Source: Clavibacter nebraskensis NCPPB 2581
GTDB lineage: Bacteria > Actinomycetota > Actinomycetes > Actinomycetales > Microbacteriaceae
Reading direction: 5' to 3'
DNA: 64,000 bases
NCBI RefSeq assembly: GCF_000355695.1
Contig: NC_020891.1
Location: 1,116,001 to 1,180,000, forward strand
Made by a program: the position numbers and the translations under genes. Of the stretch, positions 34,401-43,479 are shown in pieces (the first letter of the stretch is position 1; each line of letters begins with the position of its first letter). The notes beneath the pieces were generated by a model that saw only the letters and a list, made by a program, of their open reading frames with translations, was not told the origin of the DNA and did not search any database.

Positions 34401-35231
34401 ATGTCGGGGCGGTTCCAGGGCACGGAGGTCTTCGAGGCGCCCGACCGCCGCGACCCGCGGGAGGCGAAGCGGCGTCGTCGCGGACCGCGCGGCGGCACCG
34501 TGTTCATCTGGCTCCTCGTGCTCGCCGTGATCGGCGTCGGGCTCGCGTTCGGCCTGCGGATCATCGACCAGACCGTGCGCGGGGTCGCCCAGGACCAGGC
34601 CGAGAAGCAGATCGCCGACCAGCTGCCCGGCCAGATCACCGGGCGCGTGGACGTCTCGATCGAGGGCGACTGGGTCATCCCGCAGCTTATCCGCGGCACG
34701 CTGGACCGTGTCGTGCTCGACGGCCCGAACCTCCAGGCCGACGGCACGCCGTTCCGGGCGCACATCGTCGCGACCGACGTGCCCACCGACCAGGAGCGCA
34801 CCGTGGGCGACGTGGTCGCCACCGTGTCGATGGACCAGGATCCCGCCAGCGCGCTGCTCGCGAAGACCGCCGGCACGCCGCCCGACCTGCGCTTCGGCGA
34901 CGGCACGCTCGGCTACTCCGGGTCCACGCGGATCCTCGGCCTCACGCTCGGCTACACCGTGGCCGCGGAGCCCGTGCTCCGCGACGGCTCGACGGTCGTC
35001 ATCACGCCCGCCGAGGTGGAGCTCCACGCGGGGTCGCTGAAGGTCGACCTCGCGCAGGCCATCCAGGGGATCCGCGACATCACGTACCCCGTGTGCGTCG
35101 CGCAGTACCTGCCCGCGGGCGTCCAGGTGCAGGACGTGACCATCGCGGAGGGGCGCGCGTCGATGACCGTGCAGTCGTCGTCGGTGAAGCTCACGCGCGA
35201 CTCGCTCGGGGTCACCGGCAGCTGCGGCTAG
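34401..35231 (+). CDS. DUF2993 (LmeA-like) membrane-anchored protein
   Basis: A 276-residue protein with a basic, charged cytoplasmic segment (1-33), one transmembrane helix (34-53) and an extracytoplasmic DUF2993 domain (about 65-275) rich in beta-strands, with two Cys near the end (about 230 and 275). The mycobacterial relative LmeA is a periplasmic lipid-binding protein required for lipomannan maturation; that function may or may not apply here. It lies between argS and lysA, where Mycobacterium has no gene, and shares the argS transcript (11-base gap). Confidence 0.75.
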   Translation: MSGRFQGTEVFEAPDRRDPREAKRRRRGPRGGTVFIWLLVLAVIGVGLAFGLRIIDQTVRGVAQDQAEKQIADQLPGQITGRVDVSIEGDWVIPQLIRGTLDRVVLDGPNLQADGTPFRAHIVATDVPTDQERTVGDVVATVSMDQDPASALLAKTAGTPPDLRFGDGTLGYSGSTRILGLTLGYTVAAEPVLRDGSTVVITPAEVELHAGSLKVDLAQAIQGIRDITYPVCVAQYLPAGVQVQDVTIAEGRASMTVQSSSVKLTRDSLGVTGSCG

Positions 35232-35292
35232 CCGCTCCCGGCCGGGCCCCGACGGCCGTCGTCACATGGGCGGGGGCCCCGTCCCGCCTCGG

Positions 35293-35298
35293 TAGGAT
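35293..35298 (+). promoter_or_regulatory. -10 element of the lysA-hom-thrCB operon
   Basis: TAGGAT lies 89 bases before the lysA start, leaving an untranslated leader of about 80 bases that can form a small GGACC/GGTCC hairpin near 35327-35341. I see no lysine riboswitch. Confidence 0.5.
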
Positions 35299-35387
35299 GG
35301 CTCGCACCGCCCCCTTCGGCTCCAGGGACCACACCGGGTCCGCTCGCCATCCCGCACGTCCGCCCCGCGTACGAACAGGTGATCTCC

Positions 35388-36887
35388 GTGACCGCGAACC
35401 CGCTGGCCCCGTCCTGGCTGCAGCTCCCCGACGACGCCAACGCGCTGGATCCGGCCGTCTGGTCACGCGGGGCCGCCCGCGGCGACGACGGCGCCCTCCG
35501 CATCGCCGGCGTCCCCGCCACGGAGCTCGCCGCGCGCTTCGGCACCCCGCTCTACGTGATGGACGAGGACGACGTCCGCGCCCGCGCCGCCGAGACGCTC
35601 GCGGCCTTCACGCGCGAGGCCGCCGCCGTCGGCACGAGCGCCCGCGTCTACTACGCGGGCAAGGCGTTCCTCAGCATCGAGGTCGCGCGCTGGATGGTCG
35701 AGGAGGGCCTCCACATCGACGTCTGCTCCGGCGGGGAGCTCGCCGTCGCGCTCGCGGCCGGCGCGGATCCCGCCCGCCTCGGCTTCCACGGCAACAACAA
35801 GTCGGTCGCCGAGATCGACCGCGCGGTCGGCGCGGGGATCGGCCAGATCGTCATCGACAGCCGGGTCGAGGTGGAGCGCGTCGCCGCCGCGGCCGCCGCG
35901 CACGGCCGCGTCCAGCCCGTGCGCCTCCGCGTGAATAGCGGCGTGCACGCCCACACGCACGAGTACCTCGCCACCGCGCGCGAGGACCAGAAGTTCGGGA
36001 TCACGCTGGCGGACGCGCCCGGCCTCGTCGCGCGGATCCGGTCGCACGCGTCCCTCTCCTTCACGGGCCTGCACGCGCACATCGGCAGCCAGATCTTCGA
36101 GACCGACGCCTTCGTCGAGTCCGCCCGCCGGCTCCTCGACCTGCACGAGCGGCTGCTCGCCGACGGCCCCGTGCCCGAGCTCAACCTCGGCGGCGGCTTC
36201 GGCATCGCGTACACGTCGGTCGACCGGCCCGTGCCGGTGCCCGAGATCGCCCGGCGGCTCGCGCGCATCGTCGGCGACGAGTGCGGGCGCCGGGGGATCG
36301 CGGTGCCCGTCATCGCGGTCGAGCCCGGCCGCAGCATCGTGGGCCCCTCCACCGTCACCCTCTACTCGGTCGGCACCGTGAAGGACGTGCTCGTGACCGT
36401 CGGCGGCGTCGACGGCGAGGCCGCCGAGGCGGTGTCGGCGACGGGCGACGTCGAGGACCCGCGCGTCGCCGAGGAGGCCGAGACCGCCGTCCGCCGCTAC
36501 GTGAGCGTCGACGGCGGCATGAGCGACAACGCGCGCCCCGCCCTCTACGGCGCCGACTACTCCGTGCGCCTCGCGGGCCGGGCCTCGGACGCGGATCCCG
36601 CCCTGGTGCGCATCGCCGGCAAGCACTGCGAGAGCGGCGACCTCGTCGTGCTCGCCGACTACCTGCCGGGCGACGTCCGCCCCGACGACCTCCTCGCCGT
36701 CCCCGCGACCGGCGCCTACTGCTGGGCGCTCGCGAGCAACTACAACTGGATCGGCCGCCCGCCCGTCGTCGCCGTGCGCGACGGCCGGGCGCGCGTCATC
36801 GTCCGCGGCGAGACCGTGACCGACCTGCTGGCGCGCGACGCGGGCACGCCCGCGGCCGCTGCCCCCGACGTGAACGGAGCACGATGA
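35388..36887 (+). CDS. lysA: Diaminopimelate decarboxylase
   Basis: Final enzyme of lysine synthesis, decarboxylating meso-diaminopimelate with pyridoxal phosphate. The 499-residue fold-type III enzyme has the PLP lysine Lys92 (YYAGKAF), the HGNNKS and HIGSQI elements of the barrel, GGGFGIAY phosphate loop and CESGD, where Cys is contributed across the dimer. I prefer the GTG at 35388 to the GTG three codons upstream because AGGTGA lies five bases before it. The TGA overlaps hom as ATGA. Confidence 0.95.
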   Translation: MTANPLAPSWLQLPDDANALDPAVWSRGAARGDDGALRIAGVPATELAARFGTPLYVMDEDDVRARAAETLAAFTREAAAVGTSARVYYAGKAFLSIEVARWMVEEGLHIDVCSGGELAVALAAGADPARLGFHGNNKSVAEIDRAVGAGIGQIVIDSRVEVERVAAAAAAHGRVQPVRLRVNSGVHAHTHEYLATAREDQKFGITLADAPGLVARIRSHASLSFTGLHAHIGSQIFETDAFVESARRLLDLHERLLADGPVPELNLGGGFGIAYTSVDRPVPVPEIARRLARIVGDECGRRGIAVPVIAVEPGRSIVGPSTVTLYSVGTVKDVLVTVGGVDGEAAEAVSATGDVEDPRVAEEAETAVRRYVSVDGGMSDNARPALYGADYSVRLAGRASDADPALVRIAGKHCESGDLVVLADYLPGDVRPDDLLAVPATGAYCWALASNYNWIGRPPVVAVRDGRARVIVRGETVTDLLARDAGTPAAAAPDVNGAR

Positions 36888-38215
36888 TCGAGTACCGGAA
36901 CCTGCGCGTCGCCCTGCTGGGCTGCGGCTCGGTCGGCACCCAGGTGGCGCGGCTCATGCGGGAGCACGGCGAGGAGCTGGCGCAGCGCGTGGGCGCCCGG
37001 CTCGAGCTCGTGGGCGTCGCGGTGCGCGACGCGGAGGCACCGCGTGACCCGACGGTGCCGCGGGAGCTGCTCACCACGGACGCCGAGTCGCTCATCCTCG
37101 GGGCCGACATCGTCATCGAGCTCATGGGCGGCATCGAGCCCGCGCGCACCCACATCCTCGCGGCCATCTCCTCGGGCGCGGACGTCGTGACGGCCAACAA
37201 GGCGCTGCTCGCGACGCACGGCCCCGAGTTCTTCGAGGCGGCGGAGCAGGTCGGCGCGCAGCTCTACTACGAGGCGGCGGTCGCAGGCGCGATCCCCATC
37301 ATCCGGCCGCTCCGCGACAGCCTCGCGGGCGACCGGGTCGAGCGGATCCTCGGCATCGTCAACGGCACGACGAACTACATCCTCGACGAGATGGACGCCC
37401 ACGGGCTCGGCTTCGACGAGGCCCTCGCGACCGCCACGGAGCTCGGCTACGCGGAGGCGGATCCCACGGCCGACATCGAGGGCCACGACGCCGCGCAGAA
37501 GGCCGCCATCCTCGCGAGCCTCGCCTTCCACACGCGCGTGCCCGTCGAGGCCGTGCACCGCGAGGGCATCACGGGCCTCTCGTCCGCGCAGTTCGACTCC
37601 GCCCGCAAGGCCGGCTACGTGATCAAGCTGCTCGCCATCTGCGAGCGCCTCACGGATCCCGCCACCGGCCGCGACGCCGTCTCCGCCCGCGTCTACCCGG
37701 CGCTCGTGCCGCGCGACCACCCGCTCGCCGCGGTGCACGGCGCGAACAACGCCGTGTTCGTCGAGGCCGAGGCCGCGGGCGACCTCATGTTCTACGGCGC
37801 GGGCGCCGGGGGAGTGCAGACCGCCTCCGCCGTCCTCGGCGACGTCGTCTCCGCCGCGCGCCGGCACGTCGTCGGCGGCCCCGGCGTCGCCGAGTCGACG
37901 CACGCCGACCTCGAGACGCTGCCCGTCGGCGCGATCACGACCCAGTACCAGATCACGCTGCAGGTGGCGGACGAGCCGGGCGTGCTCGCCCGCATCGCGC
38001 AGCTGTTCAGCGAGCACGGCGTCTCCGTGGAGACGCTCGAGCAGACCACGCACCAGGCCCCCGTGGCGGGAGGGGCGGGCGACCGGCCCACCGCTAGCCT
38101 GGTGATCGGCACGCACCGCGCCACCGACGCGGCCCTCCGGGCCACCGTCGACGCGGTCTCGAACCTCGACGCGGTGACGGCAGTCGCGAGCGTCCTCCGA
38201 GTAGAAGGAGCCTGA
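36884..38215 (+). CDS. hom: Homoserine dehydrogenase
   Basis: Reduces aspartate semialdehyde to homoserine in the threonine/methionine branch. The 443-residue protein has the NAD(P)-binding GCGSVG (13-18), the catalytic region around GIVNGTTNYIL and the ELGYAEADPTADIEG element, and a C-terminal ACT domain (about 360-440) that usually gives threonine feedback inhibition. A low-complexity loop with VAGGAGDRP lies inside the ACT domain. The ATG overlaps the lysA stop and the TGATG junction joins it to thrC. Confidence 0.96.
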   Translation: MIEYRNLRVALLGCGSVGTQVARLMREHGEELAQRVGARLELVGVAVRDAEAPRDPTVPRELLTTDAESLILGADIVIELMGGIEPARTHILAAISSGADVVTANKALLATHGPEFFEAAEQVGAQLYYEAAVAGAIPIIRPLRDSLAGDRVERILGIVNGTTNYILDEMDAHGLGFDEALATATELGYAEADPTADIEGHDAAQKAAILASLAFHTRVPVEAVHREGITGLSSAQFDSARKAGYVIKLLAICERLTDPATGRDAVSARVYPALVPRDHPLAAVHGANNAVFVEAEAAGDLMFYGAGAGGVQTASAVLGDVVSAARRHVVGGPGVAESTHADLETLPVGAITTQYQITLQVADEPGVLARIAQLFSEHGVSVETLEQTTHQAPVAGGAGDRPTASLVIGTHRATDAALRATVDAVSNLDAVTAVASVLRVEGA

Positions 38216-39291
38216 TGGCCCACCAATGGCGCGGACTCCTCCGCGAATACGCCGACCGCCTCGACGTCACGGACGCCACCCCGATCATCACGCTCGGCGA
38301 GGGCGGCACGCCGCTCATCCCCGCGCCCGCCCTGTCGGCCCGGACGGGCGCGCAGGTCTGGGTCAAGTACGAGGGCATGAACCCCACGGGGTCCTTCAAG
38401 GACCGCGGCATGACCATGGCCATCTCGAAGGCCGTCGAGCACGGCGCGAAGGCCGTCATCTGCGCGTCGACCGGCAACACGTCGGCGTCGGCCGCGGCGT
38501 ACGCGACGCACGCGGGCATCACGGCCGCCGTGCTCGTGCCCGAGGGCAAGATCGCGATGGGCAAGCTCAGCCAGGCCGTCGCCCACGACGCGCAGCTGCT
38601 CCAGGTGCGCGGCAACTTCGACGACTGCCTCGACATCGCGCGCGAGCTCAGCGCGAACTACCCCGTCCACCTCGTGAACTCCGTCAACAACGACCGCATC
38701 GAGGGCCAGAAGACGGGCGCGTTCGAGGTCGTCGAGGTGCTCGGCGACGCGCCCGACTTCCACCTCATCCCCGTCGGCAACGCCGGCAACTACACCGCGT
38801 ACACGCGCGGCTACCGCGAGGACCTCGAGGCGGGCAACGCCACGAAGCTGCCGCGCATGTTCGGCTTCCAGGCCGCGGGCAGCGCGCCCATCGTCGACGG
38901 GGCCATCGTCAAGGACCCCGACACGATCGCCAGCGCGATCCGCATCGGCAACCCCGCCTCGTGGAAGCTCGCGCTCGAGGCGCAGCTGCTCACCGACGGC
39001 TACTTCGGCGCCATCTCGGACGCCAAGATCCTCGAGGCGCACCGCATCCTCTCCGCGGAGGTCGGCATCTTCGTCGAGCCCGCGTCGGCCATCAGCGTCG
39101 CCGGGCTCCTCGAGCGCGCCGAGGCCGGGCAGATCCCGAAGGGCGCGACGGTCGTCCTCACGGTCACGGGCCACGGCCTGAAGGACCCGCAGTGGGCGCT
39201 CCGCACCGCGGACGGCTCGGACGTCGCCCCCACGAGCGTGGGGATCGACATCGCCGAGATCGCGGGCGTGCTCGATCTGGTCGCGTCGTGA
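38215..39291 (+). CDS. thrC: Threonine synthase
   Basis: Converts O-phosphohomoserine to threonine. The 358-residue PLP enzyme has the cofactor lysine Lys62 in GSFKDRGM, the phosphate-binding GNAGN loop (about 185) and the STGNTSAS element. It is the short actinobacterial type. AGAAGGAG lies just upstream of the ATG, and the gene overlaps hom by one base and thrB by four. Confidence 0.97.
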   Translation: MAHQWRGLLREYADRLDVTDATPIITLGEGGTPLIPAPALSARTGAQVWVKYEGMNPTGSFKDRGMTMAISKAVEHGAKAVICASTGNTSASAAAYATHAGITAAVLVPEGKIAMGKLSQAVAHDAQLLQVRGNFDDCLDIARELSANYPVHLVNSVNNDRIEGQKTGAFEVVEVLGDAPDFHLIPVGNAGNYTAYTRGYREDLEAGNATKLPRMFGFQAAGSAPIVDGAIVKDPDTIASAIRIGNPASWKLALEAQLLTDGYFGAISDAKILEAHRILSAEVGIFVEPASAISVAGLLERAEAGQIPKGATVVLTVTGHGLKDPQWALRTADGSDVAPTSVGIDIAEIAGVLDLVAS

Positions 39292-40253
39292 CCGACGGTC
39301 CGATGCCCCGGGCGCTCCCGATCGGGCGACGCGTGCAGGTGCGCGTGCCCGCGACGAGCGCCAACCTCGGCCCCGGCTTCGACACGCTCGGCCTCGCGCT
39401 CGCGCTGTACGACGACCTCACGGTGACGGTGCGCGACGCGCCCGGCGCGACGGTCGACGTGCGCGGCGTCGGCGCGGGCGAGGTGCCGACCGACGCGACG
39501 AACCTCGTGGTCACGGCCATCGCCCACACCTTCGCCGCGTTCGACCAGCCGATGCCGGGCCTCGACCTCGTGGCGGAGAACCGGATCCCGCACGGCCGCG
39601 GCCTCGGCTCCTCGGGCGCCGCCATCGTCTCGGGGATCATGGCGGCCCAGGGCCTCCTCGCCGGCACGGTCGAGATCGACGCCGACGCGCTCCTCCGCCT
39701 CGCGACCGAGATGGAGGGCCACCCCGACAACGTCGCGCCCGCGCTCTTCGGCGGCCTCACCATCGCCTGGGTCGACGAGACCGGCCCGCAGCACAAGAAG
39801 CTCGCCGTGCACCGCGGCGTCTCGCCGCTGGTGCTCGTGCCCGTCGCGACCATGTCCACCGCGCTCGCCCGCAGCCTGCAGCCGGAGTCCGTGCCCCACG
39901 AGGACGCGATCTTCAACGTGTCGCGCTCGGCGCTGCTCATCGCGGCGCTCATCCAGAGCCCCGAGCTGCTGCTCGCCGCCACCGAGGACCGCCTGCACCA
40001 GGACTACCGCGCTGCCGCGATGCCCGAGACCAACGAGCTGGTCCACCTGCTGCGCGAGCGCGGCTACGCGGCCGTCGTGTCGGGCGCAGGTCCGTCGCTC
40101 CTCGTCCTCGGCAGCGACCCGGGCCAGCGCCTCACGGCCGCCGAGCTCGTCGCGGAGCGCAGCACGAACCCGTGGACCGCGCTCATGCTCGCGGTCGACG
40201 TCAAGGGCTCGACCGTCCAGGTCGTCGCCGAGGGATCCGCGCCCGCCGTCTAG
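39288..40253 (+). CDS. thrB: Homoserine kinase
   Basis: Phosphorylates homoserine to make the thrC substrate. The 321-residue GHMP kinase has the N-terminal PATSANLGPGFD signature (21-32), the ATP loop GRGLGSSGAA (about 103-112) and the C-terminal SGAGPSLL motif. Translation probably starts at the GTG at 39288, four bases inside thrC (GTGA). It is the last gene of the lysA-hom-thrC-thrB operon. Confidence 0.96.
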   Translation: MTDGPMPRALPIGRRVQVRVPATSANLGPGFDTLGLALALYDDLTVTVRDAPGATVDVRGVGAGEVPTDATNLVVTAIAHTFAAFDQPMPGLDLVAENRIPHGRGLGSSGAAIVSGIMAAQGLLAGTVEIDADALLRLATEMEGHPDNVAPALFGGLTIAWVDETGPQHKKLAVHRGVSPLVLVPVATMSTALARSLQPESVPHEDAIFNVSRSALLIAALIQSPELLLAATEDRLHQDYRAAAMPETNELVHLLRERGYAAVVSGAGPSLLVLGSDPGQRLTAAELVAERSTNPWTALMLAVDVKGSTVQVVAEGSAPAV

Positions 40254-40272
40254 CCGGATCGCGCGGGTCCCC

Positions 40273-40315
40273 GCACCCGGCGCGCCGTTCCCCCCGCGGG
40301 CGGGGCGCCGGGTGC
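40273..40315 (+). terminator. Terminator of the lysA-thrB operon
   Basis: Arms GCACCCGGCGC (40273-40283) and GCGCCGGGTGC (40305-40315) pair perfectly. The last base of the stem touches the rho -10 element at 40316. Confidence 0.75.
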
Positions 40316-40321
40316 TACGCT
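40316..40321 (+). promoter_or_regulatory. -10 element of rho
   Basis: TACGCT lies immediately after the upstream terminator and 228 bases before the rho ATG, giving a long leader. Confidence 0.5.
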
Positions 40322-40327
40322 CTGTTC

Positions 40328-40548
40328 GACCCCGGAATCAACGGATCCACGCATGCGCGTCGGAGATCCGGTCCCGGTGGTCGTTCCTCACCACTCACCC
40401 GCTGTCGTCTCTGCAAGATCCCGTGCCTCCGTGCCCGACAGCAGCTCCGGACGGAATCAGACCGTCCGCCGCTTTCGCAGAGACACACGCGATCGGCTCT
40501 CCTCCGCACGGGCTTCGTCCCGCCGGACAGGGGAAAGGACCCACGCAC
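40328..40548 (+). promoter_or_regulatory. Long structured rho leader
   Basis: About 220 untranslated bases, visibly less G+C-rich than the genes. Two stems are clear: GCTGTCG (40401-40407) with CGACAGC (40436-40442), and CGGACGG (40448-40454) with CCGTCCG (40462-40468) around a seven-base loop. A C-rich, G-poor stretch at 40380-40435 resembles a Rho-utilisation region. Rho is autogenously controlled at its leader in other bacteria, so the same is likely here. AGGGGAAAGG provides the Shine-Dalgarno sequence. Confidence 0.5.
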
Positions 40549-42372
40549 ATGACCGATGTCGACACCCGCGCCACCACCGCGGACCTGAGCGCGCTCCGCG
40601 TCTCCCAGCTCCAGGCGATCGCCTCCGAGCTCGGGATCCCGGGCGGCTCCAAGCTCCGGAAGGGCGAGCTCGTGACCGCGATCTCCGAGATCCAGGCAGC
40701 CCGGGGGCTCACCGTCCCCGCCGATGAGGCGGCCCCCGAGGCCGCCGCGCCCGCCGAGACCGGCGACGCGACCCCCGCCGCGAACGAGCAGGCCGACCGC
40801 CAGCGCGACGACCGCGACGCCGACGACCAGGGCGGACGCCGCGACGACCAGGGCCGCGAGGGCGGCCGCAACCGCAGCCGCAACCGCCGCAACCGCGACC
40901 GCGGTCGCGACCAGGACGACCAGCAGCAGAACGGCCGCGACCAGGGCCAGCGCGAGCAGGCCCCCCGCGAGCCCGACGCCGACGACGAGGCGCAGGAGGA
41001 GGCCCGCACCGGCCGCCAGCGCCAGAACGGCCGAGGCCAGGGCGACCGCACGCAGGACGTGCGCGCCGACCAGGCCCGCGCCGACCTCGGCCGCGACGAC
41101 GACCGCGGCGGCCGCAGCCGGTACCGCGACCGCAAGCGCGGCCGCGGCCAGGGCGGCGACGACTTCGAGCCCGAGGTCACCGAGGACGACGTCCTCCTGC
41201 CCGTCGCGGGCATCCTCGACGTGCTCGACAACTACGCGTTCGTCCGCACCAGCGGCTACCTGCCCGGCACGAACGACGTGTACGTCTCGCTCGGCCAGGT
41301 CAAGAAGCACTCGCTGCGCAAGGGCGACGCCATCGTCGGCGCCATCCGCCAGCCGCGCGAGAACGAGAGCCAGAGCCGCCAGAAGTACAACGCGATCGTG
41401 AAGATCGACTCGGTCAACGGCCTGCCGCCCGAGGAGGCCGCGAACCGCGTCGAGTTCGGCAAGCTCACGCCGCTGTACCCGCAGGACCGCCTCAGCCTCG
41501 AGACCGAGCCGGCCAAGCTGACCACGCGGATCATCGACCTCGTGTCGCCGATCGGCAAGGGCCAGCGCGGCCTCATCGTCTCGCCGCCCAAGGCCGGCAA
41601 GACGCTCGTGCTCCAGGCCATCGCGAACGCCATCGCCACCAACAACCCCGAGGTCCACCTCATGGTCGTGCTGGTCGACGAGCGTCCCGAGGAGGTCACC
41701 GACATGCAGCGCACGGTGAAGGGCGAGGTCATCGCCTCGACCTTCGACCGTCCCGCCGAGGACCACACCACGGTCGCCGAGCTCGCCATCGAGCGCGCCA
41801 AGCGCCTCGTGGAGCTCGGCCACGACGTGGTCGTGCTGCTCGACTCCATCACCCGCCTCGGTCGCGCGTACAACCTCGCGGCGCCCGCGTCGGGCCGGAT
41901 CCTCTCGGGCGGCGTCGACTCGTCGGCGCTCTACCCGCCGAAGCGCTTCTTCGGCGCCGCGCGCAACATCGAGCACGGCGGATCGCTCACGATCCTCGCC
42001 ACGGCGCTCGTGGAGACCGGATCCAAGATGGACGAGGTCATCTTCGAGGAGTTCAAGGGCACCGGCAACATGGAGCTCCGCCTCTCCCGCGCCCTCGCCG
42101 ACAAGCGGATCTTCCCCGCCGTCGACGTCAACGCCTCCGGCACGCGCCGCGAGGAGATGCTCATGGGCGCCGACGAGGTCAAGGTCACCTGGAAGCTGCG
42201 CCGCGCCCTTGCCGGGCTCGAGCAGCAGCAGGCCCTCGAGATCGTCCTCAGCCGCCTCAAGGAGACGAACTCCAACGTCGAGTTCCTCATGAAGGTCCAG
42301 GCCTCCATGCCCAACACCGGCAACGGCGTGTCCCACCAGAGCCACGGGCACGGCGCGCACGAGAAGGGCTGA
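40549..42372 (+). CDS. rho: Transcription termination factor Rho
   Basis: A hexameric RNA helicase that ends transcripts. The 607-residue protein has the Rho N-terminal helix domain (about 12-60), an insert of roughly 140 residues rich in Arg, Asp, Gln, Asn and Gly (about 65-205), a cold-shock RNA-binding domain (about 215-290), and the ATPase with Walker A SPPKAGKT (about 345-352), Walker B VVVLLDSITR and the Q/R-loop region. The long polar insert is usual in actinobacterial Rho. The prfA gene starts only three bases after the stop. Confidence 0.97.
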   Translation: MTDVDTRATTADLSALRVSQLQAIASELGIPGGSKLRKGELVTAISEIQAARGLTVPADEAAPEAAAPAETGDATPAANEQADRQRDDRDADDQGGRRDDQGREGGRNRSRNRRNRDRGRDQDDQQQNGRDQGQREQAPREPDADDEAQEEARTGRQRQNGRGQGDRTQDVRADQARADLGRDDDRGGRSRYRDRKRGRGQGGDDFEPEVTEDDVLLPVAGILDVLDNYAFVRTSGYLPGTNDVYVSLGQVKKHSLRKGDAIVGAIRQPRENESQSRQKYNAIVKIDSVNGLPPEEAANRVEFGKLTPLYPQDRLSLETEPAKLTTRIIDLVSPIGKGQRGLIVSPPKAGKTLVLQAIANAIATNNPEVHLMVVLVDERPEEVTDMQRTVKGEVIASTFDRPAEDHTTVAELAIERAKRLVELGHDVVVLLDSITRLGRAYNLAAPASGRILSGGVDSSALYPPKRFFGAARNIEHGGSLTILATALVETGSKMDEVIFEEFKGTGNMELRLSRALADKRIFPAVDVNASGTRREEMLMGADEVKVTWKLRRALAGLEQQQALEIVLSRLKETNSNVEFLMKVQASMPNTGNGVSHQSHGHGAHEKG

Positions 42373-42375
42373 CGC

Positions 42376-43455
42376 GTGTTCGAGTCCGTCGTCCAGCTGC
42401 TGGAGGAGCACGAGGAGCTCCAGCAGCAGCTGGGCGACCCCGAGCTGCACGCCGACGCGTCGCGCTCGCGTAAGGTCAACCGTCGCTACGCGGAGCTGAG
42501 CCGGATCGTCGCCGCGCACGCGGAGTGGACCCAGCTCGGCGACGACCTGGCCGCCGCGCGCGAGCTGGCCGAGGAGGATGCGGCGTTCGCCGACGAGATC
42601 CCCGGCCTCGAGCAGGCGCTCGACCAGGCCCAGGAGAAGCTCCGGCGTCTCCTGATCCCGCGCGACCCCGACGACGCGCGCGACGTCATCATGGAGATCA
42701 AGATGGGGGAGGGCGGCGCCGAGAGCGCGCTGTTCGCCGCCGACCTGCTCCGGATGTACCTGCACTACGCCGAGTCGCGCCGCTGGAAGACCGAGGTCCT
42801 CAGCCAGACCCAGAGCGACCTCGGCGGGTACAAGGACGTCCAGGTCGCCATCAAGGGCACGTCCGACGACCCCGCGCTCGGCGTGTGGGCGCACCTCAAG
42901 TACGAGGGCGGCGTGCACCGCGTCCAGCGCGTGCCGGCCACCGAGTCGCAGGGGCGCATCCACACCTCGGCCGCGGGCGTGCTCGTGATCCCCGAGGTCG
43001 AGGAGGTCGAGGAGGTCGCCATCGACCCCAACGACCTCAAGATCGACGTGTACCGCTCGTCCGGCCCCGGCGGACAGTCGGTCAACACGACCGACTCCGC
43101 CGTCCGCATCACCCACCTGCCCACGGGCATCGTGGTCGCGATGCAGAACGAGAAGAGCCAGCTGCAGAACCGCGAGGCCGGGATGCGCGTGCTGCGCGCC
43201 CGCGTGCTCGCGAAGCAGCAGGAGGAGATCGACGCGGAGGCCTCGGCCGTGCGCCGCAGCCAGATCCGCACGATGGACCGGTCCGAGCGCATCCGCACGT
43301 ACAACTTCCCGGAGAACCGCATCGCGGACCACCGCACGGGATACAAGGCGTACAACCTCGACGCCGTGATGGACGGCGCCCTCGACCCGGTCGTGGAGTC
43401 GTGCATCCAGGCCGACGAGGAGGCGCGTCTCGACGCGCTCGGGACGGACGCGTGA
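42376..43455 (+). CDS. prfA: Peptide chain release factor 1
   Basis: Reads UAG and UAA stop codons and releases the peptide. The 359-residue protein carries the GGQ motif (about 232-234 in [12 protein letters not shown]), where the Gln is methylated by PrmC, encoded next. The stop-codon-reading domain 2 and the C-terminal RTYNFPENR element are normal. The GTG start follows rho by three bases; in Mycobacterium the ribosomal protein gene rpmE lies in this slot, but it is absent here. Confidence 0.96.
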   Translation: MFESVVQLLEEHEELQQQLGDPELHADASRSRKVNRRYAELSRIVAAHAEWTQLGDDLAAARELAEEDAAFADEIPGLEQALDQAQEKLRRLLIPRDPDDARDVIMEIKMGEGGAESALFAADLLRMYLHYAESRRWKTEVLSQTQSDLGGYKDVQVAIKGTSDDPALGVWAHLKYEGGVHRVQRVPATESQGRIHTSAAGVLVIPEVEEVEEVAIDPNDLKIDVYRSSGPGGQSVNTTDSAVRITHLPTGIVVAMQNEKSQLQNREAGMRVLRARVLAKQQEEIDAEASAVRRSQIRTMDRSERIRTYNFPENRIADHRTGYKAYNLDAVMDGALDPVVESCIQADEEARLDALGTDA

Positions 43456-43479
43456 CGCCGCCGCGCGTCCCGCTCGCCC

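Noticed and set aside
35299-35387. A lysine riboswitch or leader peptide before lysA
   Set aside because: The leader is only about 80 bases, too short for an L-box, and the only ATG overlaps the -10 element.
40315-43332. A 1005-codon open frame on the minus strand over rho and prfA
   Set aside because: Antisense artefact with repetitive Val/Ala/Leu composition; rho and prfA are certain.
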